From Brugia malayi (taxonomy: Eukaryota; Nematoda; Chromadorea; Rhabditida; Onchocercidae): a stretch of DNA of 64,000 nt. The notes below the pieces were generated by a model, which saw only the letters and a program-made list of their open reading frames with translations, searched no databases and had not been told where the DNA came from. The DNA lies in contig NW_025062475.1 in NCBI RefSeq assembly GCF_000002995.4, positions 5,122,528-5,186,527 on the forward strand. Reading direction: 5' to 3'. Numbering within the stretch: the stretch's first letter is position 1; each line of letters begins with the position of its first letter. The position numbers were made by a program, and so were the translations under genes. Shown one piece after another: positions 13,301-25,300 of this stretch.

Positions 13301-16300
13301 TACATATACATACACCGTGGCCCCCGTTCCCCGCGTTGTTGTGTACGTTGTTGTCCTGCTTGTTTAATCGCTTTCTAGTCTTTTGTTATTGGATTGTTTG
13401 ATGATCTTCGAACTCTTCGTATATTGATTGCGTCATCATACCTCATTTATTGACAGATAGATGGATGGATAGTAGAGTATATATACTGACTGGCATGTAT
13501 TATTCAATTACATTGATACATAATACATACATAAACAGTAGATGGAAACATATCACTCAGTGTTAACAGTACACTATGATAACAGTATGCTTGTGATGAA
13601 AGGAAATAACATTTAGTAATTAGTGCTGACCAATATGAATATGTATGTATGAGAGTGAGGAGAAGATTTGACATGAAATAGTAAACAGTGATAATTGATG
13701 ACAATAAAACTACAAAGAATAATAAGCAGCTCGTTTTGTTTATGAAAAAAATAACAGTGTTAGTATTCTGATGGAATCATTTTGACTAATTAGTGATAAA
13801 TCACATTTTAAATTTCAATTTATTTTGATTACATTGCTAAATTGATGGCTGGTTATGGATCAGGGCAAATAGTAAACTATCTACTCATCGTTTAATAATG
13901 TTAGGTTAGGGTAGGGTAGAGTAATGCGAAAGGGTTGGTTATTGCGGAGAAGGAGGGTAAATTAGTGGGAAAGATTAGGGATGTTATTTGTGCTTTCATA
14001 TGAAAATTGGCACAAAATATTTATTGTTCATATATATATATATGTGGAAAGCATTGGTCAAAGAGTAAGGGAGGGAAAGAGAGAGAGAAAAGAGGAAAGA
14101 AAGGAAGAAGAAAATTGAAATTGGCGACCAGGGTGATCTTGATGACGACAAAGTATACAAATGTTAGTAATTACAATAACGATAGTAATAATAATAATGA
14201 TAAAAGTAAGTTAATAATGGAAAGTATTAGTAGTAAATGCAATGCAATTAAATAATTCCAATGGACAGAGATGGATAACAATTTTAGTGCTTGTGAAATG
14301 CTGCATTAAATTTAAAGTATTACTAAATATAAACTATGTCAATTATCATTTTCATTTAATGAAAACAATTTGAGGGAATATAATATTAACAGTTTCGTAT
14401 AATTTTGGATGAACTAATTCCTGTTGTTATTTCCATCATTCAATTGCGTTAGAAAATAGTGTTGAAAGGATGAAGCAGAATTGGTACATATGAACGACAA
14501 CAATTAGGCAAACAAATAAGTCATTAATCATTTTGATTGATTAATTTTTGTTAGTTACTTCGTAAATTGGTTTAAATTATTTTTATTTTGTTATCACTAT
14601 TTATTTTTTCTTATTATCATCGCTATTTTTATTTCTTACTCTCAACTATTATTTATTTATTATTACTCTTTTTTGTTTTATTATTTATAGCTGTTTTACG
14701 ACATTGTTTTTTAATTATTTATTATTATTGTTATTATTAAGTTGCATAATTCTGTGATAAGTGGGAAGAAGGAAATTGAAAATTCTTTTCTCATTTTTGT
14801 TTTTTTAATTTACTGTTAATAATTATATTAGTTTCACTTCTTATTTTTATAATATATTTTCATGAAACTACGTGAATTTCTTTTCACGTTTGATTTAAAT
14901 GTAATTATTTCTTATGCTTTTCATTCAGCTAATATTTTCTTTTGAACATTTAAGTATTTTTCATTCATCCAAATAAATATATTTGTTTTATTTATTCATC
15001 TGTATATTTCTCATTTTTCATTCTATTTGTCAACGGAACGATTTTTTGTCGTGTCATCTTAAATTTCCATTATTTTCTTCATAATTGGACAATAAACAAT
15101 GGTTTTAATTTCAAGGAGATGGCAAAAAAAAGAAAGCATTTTTTTTTTACTGAACTTTCGAACGAGAAAAGAGTGAAAGTTTAATTTTGTTTAACTTAAA
15201 TTAATCTAATCTAAATTAACTTTATTGCTACCTTTCCACAATAAATTATAGTTTCTCCAAAAACAACGAAATAGGCAAAATTCAATTTCTGTGTATCTGA
15301 AAAAATGCAAATGCAAAAGAGTTTCCATTTTTTTCCTAATACATACTCATTTGAGCTGTTTTTTTCTTTTTTTTAGAAGGAATTGATCTCGATTTTAGTT
15401 TTCCCTTTTCTCTTTCTTTCTTTCTCTCTCGCCTTACCTCTCTCTTTTATTCTTTCTTGGGTCTTCCCAAAATTCTTTCGTAGGCTAATGTCAATTTTAA
15501 TGCAGAATTTTTCAGCTTATCGTTGATTACTTTGTAAATTGCTCAAAAATGAATATTTTATTTTTCTCGACATTTCATCAATTATTATAGGAAATTTCCT
15601 TTAATTTTAGTACTTTCAATGTTATATCATGAAGAGGGAAAATATTGACATTAATAATAATAACAATAATGTAGTTAATGAAAAAAAAAAATTGAAAAGC
15701 TTATTTGAACTAAATTGCTTTATTTGTTATTAATCAATTAATTATAATTGAAAAATTATTGTTATTATTTTTGAATAATTAATTAGTTAATGTTTACCAT
15801 TATTGTTCATTATTATCACTGGTTGATTAATTAATTACCATCATTACCATCCATTATTCATCATCTTATAGCATCGGGCAAAAAGGGGGATGGAGAGGAG
15901 GGTTTTCACCGCGAACAATTCCCCTTTCTCAACCCAGAATTATCATATTCCATCGAATGAGTAGGATTTGTTGGTGCTGTTACTGCTGCTACTGGTACTA
16001 CTATTACTTGTGTTCTTACTACTACTACTGTTGTTGCTGCTACCATTTTTATTTTTGTTACTATTATTATTATTATTACCACAACTTAGCTTCTCTCAGG
16101 TATCAAGTCCTGAAAATATGTTTAAATCTGAATTTTATAGTATACATATACATATATATACAAGTAACCTATGCATATAAATTAACCTTTTTTTTTGTTT
16201 TATTTAAAAGTAGGAGTAAATGAAAACGAGCATACGAAACAAAAAATTGTACTCAGAAAATTCTGTGATAAAATAATTTAAAAAATTCAATTTTTAAAAT

Positions 16301-19300
16301 TATGTAAGTATTATTAAATAAAAACTTTTGGAATTTTCTTTTTTTCAGGTATGTGCGAGCCAACACTTACTGGATCATTTGGTCTTGCGCCCACACCTCC
16401 ACCACTTAATGAACAGGTATTCCTTTGCCTTCCCTTTCTTTTTTTTTTTTTAAATTTTCTGGTAGGATTATAATGTTGCAACATGCTTAAATCTTCAGTA
16501 ACTGTATTTCGAAACGATTGTTTCCACTTAGTAGGAAGAAATAAAACAGATAAAGAAATGAGATGGCATAATTGAGAATTGGAAATTCGATTGGGCATTT
16601 TTTCTTTTTTGTAACTGTTAGATTTTTGGAATTGCCCATATTGTGTTATACACTTGGAAATATTAACATGGCTTATCATATGTCCGGAAAAGCTGGAAAA
16701 ACGGAACATGAATGCCGGAAAAATAGTATATGAAAAAATAGTTTATGTTAACTGGGAAATTTTATATATTCAAAATGATGGACATTTTTTTTATTTTACT
16801 GCTTTTTATTAATTTTTTTCTGTTAACTTGAACTTGGAAGCTAATTCAAATAGGAAAATATTTGTATATAATACATCGTATATTGCATCTACACAATTTA
16901 ATCGTTCGAATTTAATCATTAAGGTGGTAGTAATGTTAATCTTATTTTGATAGGTTATTATTTCAGCAACTTTGGAATGTACAATTTTTCGTTCTTTTTG
17001 ATAGGTCAAAGTACTATATATTTGTAATTTTTAAAAAAACTTAGTAATAATGCATACGAATTTATATTTATGCAAAGAGGATTATTCAGTTAAGATCAAA
17101 AGGCGAAGTAGTGATTTTTGTTTTCAGTAATAAATAATGAGTTACGAAGGAAAAAAGTTTTTCTTTTTTCTGTGTTATAGAGAAAGAATAGTGTGTGTCA
17201 ATAGTGTAATATTAAATGACGTCGAAGTATTTGATGTCATGTATAAACGTCAGAAGTTATTAGTTACATTAGAGATATTTAGGTAAATGGTAGGAATATT
17301 TCGAGAAAAGGGCAAGAAATTTTAAGGGGAAGTATGTTAATATATGGTGTTTATAGTTCCAATGTATCAGTGGCATACATTGATACATCGGTAAACATCA
17401 AAGGCATGAAGACACATTTGAATTGATTTGATCAGAATGAATTTTATTCCTTTATTTTATATCCATCAGATAAGTTTTTGCATCGTTTGCTGAAGCTACA
17501 AATCCATGAAACAGTTGATCGTTTTATTGGAAATAATTCGTATAGTTTTAAATTCTCAGTTGGCATAAGTAAAGAACAAAAAGTGTAATTATAGAAGGTA
17601 TAATTTTCCAATAATTTTTTGAAAATTTTCCTGGTACTAATGGAGAATTGTTTATATAGATTTTCACATCTATTATTTACCTACATATTCATAAGTAATG
17701 ATTTACATGCAAATTGTGTCCTTTAAAATAAAAGCCATCAACAGAATAGGAAAGTGAATGTTTACAGACTCGAAATATTTGCTGTGGTATTTGAAGGCTA
17801 AATATTGTAGTGAAACATTGTAGGCCTATAGAATTCATTCATGAATTTGGACTGATGTAACCGATGTAACGATAGAAGATTGAACTCTGAAAATGAAGCT
17901 GAAATGGTTTTTATAGGTCATGCATTCTTGAACTCAAATGATCTTTCAAATTCTGATGAGTCGTGAATATATATGTTTCATTTCGTTTTTATAATACTAA
18001 AGAACAAGTGGAATATATTTTAATCTTTTATGAATTCAAATTAGTAAATATAACGTTGGAAGCACTTTTTTTTTCGAAGATATACCAGATAGAGCGAATG
18101 ATTGATCCAGTAGGAAATTGACTGTTTAATTCTTATAATTATGCTATTATTTCTGATTGGAACTTGTACAAGTATAGATTGTATGAATATAAGGAAAAAA
18201 TTTGGAAGACCAAAAAATGGGAACATGATGTATTAAATCGTGGATTTGTGGACTGAAAAGCATCATGTTAGGAATTTTTGTCGTTAATATTTATATAACT
18301 TTTGTCTTCCGTTAAGAAAATCTTATATTTAATTCAGTGTGAAATTTCGAGTTTTACTGGGAAATATGTAATTGATTAGCTGGGCATTTGTCATTTGGAA
18401 TTTAATAAGTAAATCAGGTATTTGATTCCTAGAAAATAACTAATTGACGTCGTTAAGTTGACGTCGAGTTGTTGAAAGAAGTTAAATAAGATAATGATTT
18501 ATTAAATTCGTGTTAAGTAATTATGCAAGTGAGTTCCACTTGTTTGAGACGTAGTATCAAACTATTTGATTTGAAAAAGTGAAAGTTTTTATCCACTGAA
18601 GTAATTAGATGAGTTAATTCGATTGTTGAATAGGCATAATAGGCAGCTTGTATTTGAGTAATTCAGTTTGGTTTATTAAAATTAGATAAAGGGAATATTC
18701 GACAGGTTGAGGGACAAGCACCTAGTGCTTATTCCTATAAATAATTACATGGTTTTCTGCTTGAGTTGCAAGTGATGTAAACATTGCATATAATTTGGAT
18801 GATTATAGATGTTGCAGGTGGTAAAGTGTCCGCTATGTTTGGAACCTTATCGTGAGCCAAAGGTTCTTGCTTGTTTTCACAGTTTTTGCAAATCATGCCT
18901 GGAACGGCAAATGGATGATAACTGTGCGGAAAAAATCGTATGTCCACAATGTCGCGTTGAAACACAGTTGTCAATACAGCTTGGTAAAGCATATTATATT
19001 TCATGATCCCAAACTGTTTGTTTTATTCATTACTGTCCGGTACCAAATATCCAATCTTTAATTGCGTACATATCCACCGGATATTCTGAATCAGAATTTT
19101 TTAATTCTGAATCACAAGGATTAGATGTTTTTCGAAAAAGGAATGAGAAACAGCTAGGTATCGAGGTAATGAAAATGAAAAAAGTGCTGAAAAGAAAAAA
19201 GGAGTTGTAATTAGGGAAGAAGGAAGAAAGGAAGAAATAAAGATCATTAACAGCTTCTCGTTGCACTGATATACCAAACGTTGCTGGTTTTTCCTTCCAA

Positions 19301-22300
19301 TCATACGAAACTCTTCTGAACACGACAGAACAACGATTAATAGCATTTTTCTTTATCGGAGAAATAAAAAAAAAAAAAAAAAACACATTGATAAGTGTGA
19401 TTTCTACATGACATTCGAAAGCATCCTGACATCTCATTTTTTTTTTTTAGATAAGAAAAACCTTGGTAAGCAGTATTTAAAGGCTATAAATAGGAAGAAT
19501 TATTCTTTGGTTTTACTGTGCTCTTTCTTTAATCTAAGGGATGTTTTAGACTTCTTTTTTTTTAGATGTTTTAGACTGTTTTAGCTTGAAAATTTTTCTT
19601 CATCTTTAACCTAGAAAGTTGGATTTTAATGAAAGAATGAAGTTAAAATAAAAAACAGAGATTGATTGCAAGATGAAAGAGGGCAGTAGGATCTTATCTT
19701 TCATCAATCACGTGAAGAATATACATACGACATTGTTTTCGGCTGTAAGAAAAAATTTTTGTGAGATCCACTGACGTCAGCAAAAAATTTTTGCCTGAAA
19801 AGGTGATTAGATTGTGACGAAACTTGTTTCGATGCGGGCGGCAGCATTTTTTTTTTTTTTTTTTTTTTTTTTCGCAGAAATTTGTTTGAAGTTTTCTTTG
19901 GAACATACGACGTTTTTAAAGAATACATTGATGTGCATTGTATTTTCAGGCATAGAAAGTTTGTTAACCGATTATGGACTGGAAAGTGTTATGACTCGTC
20001 AAAATTTAGCCGACGATAAAGGATTGATATTTGGCTCACCAAGTTCAACTTCATCTTCACCACCATTGATTGAACCACCTTCATACGATCAGGTTTTTAT
20101 TTGTTTTCATCATTAAAATCGTTTTTGGATTTTATTGGCTTGATTTTTTGGATCGGCAAATTCTTTAAGGAGATCGTTTGTTGTGCTTCAGTTAGCGTAT
20201 GTCATTTTATAGAACAGTAATAAGAATTCATCATGTACGGGTTGCAAAAGCGGTGAACTTGCAAGCGCATTTTGCCAAGATTGTACACATTTTTTGTGTG
20301 CTAATTGTACTTTGGCTCATCAATACATGCATTGTTTCGAAGGACATCGAGTTGATCAGTTATCTCAGGAGGATGCTGCTGCTCTCGCTGCTGCATTTGC
20401 TGAAAAAAATGCTTGCAAATGCATACAAGTAGTGTTTATGTGTCATCGTTATTAACATGAATATCAGATATTGTGAAGTCTAAGAATAAATTCAGTTTTT
20501 TTTTTTTTTTTTTTTCTAGAAAAAAATGAGAATAGTCAGAGTTTATAATCATTATATAATTTATTATCATTTATAAGCATTTATATGCATGGAATATACT
20601 CAGATCGATCATGTACAGCTTATTGTCATTTCATCGTTTTTCACTCGGGCTACTTTTGCTTAATGGTCGAAAAAATGAGATATTTGTAGTCGACTAGAAT
20701 AGAGTTAAGAATCACTGTTATGTAAGTGTGTTGAATTATATTCCCTTTTAGCATCGCTCACAACCATTGCGATATTTCTGTTTAACATGCAACCTTGCAA
20801 TATGCATGGAATGTACTCAGGTCGATCATGTACAGCCGACGCATCAGTATGAATTAATCAGTGATGTGGCCGACAAACAGATGGCAATCATGGAAACATT
20901 AGTTCAGGATGCTCGTCTGAAGCATTCTGAACTTCTTGAAACCTATAAAGTATGCTTTGGTTTTTTCTTGTAAAGTTGGTTTTGGAGAAAGTGAACCAAC
21001 CAGTAGCGGTTTCCAATATTTAAAATATTGAGCGAAAGAGGAATTTTTTGTAATCTAAGGTTTTATTTACACTGAAAACTTGATACACATTGATTTTTGT
21101 CAAAAAACAAAATTTTAGATGGTTGATGCAGCACAAAATCGTTTAAGTTGCTCACTGACCAGAGCTCACCAGAATGTGGACGATGCAACTCAAACGTTGA
21201 TTCGTATAATTGAAGACAATCGTCGACAGATTATCAAGGATTTGGATAACGCTTATGGTGCTAAACAGTTGCAACTCACTGTAATTGACAAGAAGGTATG
21301 TTTGCATAAGATGTAATAAGGAATTAAATTTCACATTCTTCCTTTTCACCTCTGGAAGCTCATAAAAAAATATTTTCGGTGATAGTGATACAGTGGATGT
21401 GACAAGTTTGAAAAAAATTTCACTGAAGGAATATCATGGTTTATTGAGGGGCAATATCTACAGACACAAAAATATTTGTTTATAAGTTTGACATATTTGT
21501 CATTTTAGTGTATTTGAGATTAGCGTAGTAGTGTAAGATGGAAATAGTGATCACTAAGAGATGTTGATGATGACTGATGTTTTTTAGTGATGACTTCTTC
21601 AGTGTTTAAGGTAAAGGTACGTAAAACCATAGTGAACAATGGATTTAAATAACCAGAATAATTGTTGAATGTAAAAAATTTTGAAATTTGAGATTTTTCG
21701 AAAATCTATTCTTAGGTGCAACAGATGGCTGAAAAATTGGCACAGACAATTGAATTCACTTCACGTCTTGTTAAATATGCTGCACCAACAGAAGTAATGG
21801 TTTTCAAGCAACTTTTGCATACCCGTCTACAAGTATACTTTTCGTTCAATCCGGATAGTAATAATATTCTACAAACAACATGTGAACTTGATTTTCCACC
21901 GCTAAACTCGAATGTTGCTCGTCAACAAATTATTAGTATTATGGGTGCGTTTATTTTCTCTCCAATTAATATTATCGTAATTTTATTGTGCATTTAATTG
22001 ATTTTGACTGGAATCTAAGTTATTGTAATTATAATCTCTCATTCCGTCTGTACTTCTTTTGGTAACTATTTAATCATTTTTGATTTGAACATATTTGATA
22101 CAATAAATGTAAAAAAGTAACAACGAATGAAAATAAGTGGTGTAAAAGAATATATGAATTCAGCATATTTGGTGAATTCTTTTACATCAAAAAAATTACA
22201 TTTGGTTACCTGCTTATTATTGCTTGATTTTATCAAAAGCTAGTTTAACTTTTAAAAAATTTATACTTATTTTAAATGTGAGGTCTTCTTTTCCCAGTAA

Positions 22301-25300
22301 TAAGAGGAAGAGGTAAAATGACTGTTTTGATAGAAAGCAACAGAATTAAACTACTATCCTTGTTTTTCATCTTTCGCTGTCAAATAGTGTTTATTGTTTT
22401 CCGCTTTTCCTTTTCTGCGTTTTAATTTTTTTTCCTGTTTTTTCTTACCGGTTTTTATTCACAATTACGAAACGAATAATTATTAGTGAGGTGCTCAAAT
22501 GAATTAGTTGGAAACGCTGAAATCTGAAAATATTTAGTGAATGACAAAAACCTAATATCGTATAATAATATCATGGGAAATTTAACGACCAATTGGGATA
22601 AAGTGCAGCATGTGTCCCAGTAAACCGTAGAAGGAGAATTATATGCATATCATCTTCCTCCACAAATAGCATTTGTACTTGTGGAATATACTTTTGCGAT
22701 ACTGTTTGAATGCTAACTTCTGGAATTGCGGACAACTTCAGGTCTCGTTCGAGGTGCATCGGAATGGCCTCAAGGAACAATATCATCAGCAAATGCAGGA
22801 ATGCCTCCGGCACCAATTGGCCGACCAGCCAGTCGACAGTTGACTCGATCAGTAGCAGCAACCAACGGTGCATTACCTGTCAATAATTTCTCTGATTCAA
22901 ATTTGGTACGACCGAAAAATGAATATGGTGGCTCCAGTCAAAGTCTCGGAACATTTGTTACAGTTGATAATGGCTTTAGTAATCAGTATGAGAAGTGGAG
23001 TATGGGACTTGAACCAGCTAGTGGTTTGCAACTTGCTGAGTCACCTGATTTAGAGCTTGAAAAGGTTTGTTTACAGACTGATTTCATTTTGAAAATTCCA
23101 TAGAAATAGAAATGAACTGATGAATGAAGTGTTGGCTTATATTTGATATACTGTCATAATACAATCCTTTTTTTTGATGTCGATAAATTTTATTTGCGGT
23201 AGAACCAGTACGGTATGGTTATGCGATGGCTGTACCGTTGAACAGAAATGTTATTAGCCAAAAACAGGATCCAGATTTTCACGTTTTGCAGAATTAGGGT
23301 TTTCTTCTTAATTTCATTCGTTGATTTCAGGGCTGAAAATTGTTAATTCATTTGCAGAACATGGGCATTAGCAATCTTTATCCACCACGAGCGCAGATCA
23401 AGAGACAAAAGATGATTTATCACTGCAAATTTGGTGAATTCGGAGTTATGGAAGGACAGGTTATTATAGTTTTATTTACAGATATCTACAGTTTACAGTT
23501 TTACAGATTTTAGTCTCAGGTCAAGTCCAGGTTTGTGTTCAATTTATTTTATCACATGCATTACATTTTTATGAGCAGATGGTTTTATTATTTCATGGAT
23601 TCATGTCATTTCCAGCCGCCGTTTGTTAAGAAATAGATTTGAAGCACTAAATACCAGTTCTATGTTTCCGGCATATCAGAAAACTCTTCTCTCTAGTGAT
23701 ACGGAACTTAGGATCCCAGCAGAGTTATAATTCATTCATCCGTAATTGAAATCGTGGTTTGATTGTACCCTTTTAAAATAAATTAAGGAGAAATGATAGA
23801 AAATGAAGAAATTTCTTTCAGTTTACGGAACCATCCGGAGTTGCGGTAAATGCACAAAATGACATTATCGTTGCGGACACTAACAATCATCGTATCCAGG
23901 TATTCGATAAGGAAGGTCGTTTCAAATTTCAGTTTGGGGAATGTGGTAAGCGTGATGGCCAGCTGCTTTATCCCAACCGGTTCGTATATTATTTTGCGAA
24001 CTTTTTTGACGCTAATATTTAATATAAGTAGAGAATGGTGTATGCAAAAAAGATATCCAAGTAGAAAAGAGTTTGGAGTTTTTATTCATGTAACTTTGAC
24101 TGGGAGTTGCTTTCTGTGTCAGATTTGTGCGGCGTATTGTCCAGTTGAAGGGTGAGTCTGTTCTGAAAACATTTATTTGGTAAGATAGTTCTTCTTAGAT
24201 TCGAATTTAAATATCATAAATGAGCAATGTATCATTTTTTTTTTGAATATATACATGTAGGAAACATGTTAATCATATAGCGCTAATTTAACAAAATTTA
24301 ATGACCTGGACCATATAGCTAAATTCTCGAAATTCTAGTATTTTAATTTACGAGGAAAATGCGATGAGTGGTCATTAAGCCTATTATGTCATGCGTTTAT
24401 TATTTGTAGTGTGGCGGTAAATCGTCTTACCGGCGATTTTATCGTAACGGAACGTTCGCCAACACATCAGATACAAATTTATAATCAATACGGACAATTC
24501 TTGCGCAAATTTGGAGCAAACATTTTGCAGCATCCTCGTGGTGTTTGCGTTGATAGTAAAGGACGCATTATTGTAATCGAATGTAAAGTAAGTTGGATTT
24601 TATTCAAACTCACATCATTTTTAAATTTACTATTTCAGTATTTGAATAGGTTATAAATCTGTCACCAGGCAAGCAAAACTTGTGAGAATGCACATTTCAT
24701 ACACAGTTTCTAAGTTATTTGGTTTATTGTATGATGCATAATGATTTAATTCAAAATGAAATTTCTTTTTATATAGTAATCAGTTCTGATATGTTTGCGT
24801 AGGGCGCTTAAGGAAACTAAAATTCAAGTAAAGGAATTTGATCTTTTGAGTTTTTTTCAAGATTCGTGTGACTTCTGAAGTTTTCTAAAAGTCACAGTCC
24901 CAGCAACAGGTTCATATCGTTCCTCTTCCAACAGTTGTCTTTAGCTGTTGATTACTAATGTATATTTGGAGAATTATCTGATCGATCTTTATTTGCTGAA
25001 ATAATTGCAACAAACGCAGTTGTAGCTTTTTCATATAAATGACTCAGTTGTTTTCGTATGTAAATCAAAAAAAAAAAAGTTAAAAGAAACCAATAGAAGG
25101 GGAAATAGTACGTACATTCCATGTGTTGGAAATATTGATAATATTAAGAAAAAAAAGTGGTAGAATTGATAAGTAAAATAGCAGTGTTGAATGACAGATG
25201 AACTGGAATTGGTGACTTTATAGGACTGATTAATTAAATTGAGAATATTCTATAATTTTAGAACAGAGACTCGAGACTGAAGTTAAGAGAATCAGGTGCT

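Noticed and set aside
13895..13925. Telomere-like TTAGGTTAGGGTAGGG string in ncl-1 intron 1
   Set aside because: It is too short and does not match the nematode TTAGGC unit.
16314..16709. 131-codon minus-strand open frame overlapping ncl-1 exon 2
   Set aside because: It is antisense to a confirmed exon and its splice sites, has no recognisable domain, and its Gly/Pro-rich part is just the reverse reading of exon 2.
19030..19437. 135-codon minus-strand open frame in ncl-1 intron 3
   Set aside because: It is Phe- and Ser-rich, reads through an A/T homopolymer, and has no splice or start context.
22571..22873. 100-codon minus-strand open frame
   Set aside because: It overlaps ncl-1 exon 9 in antisense and has no family features.
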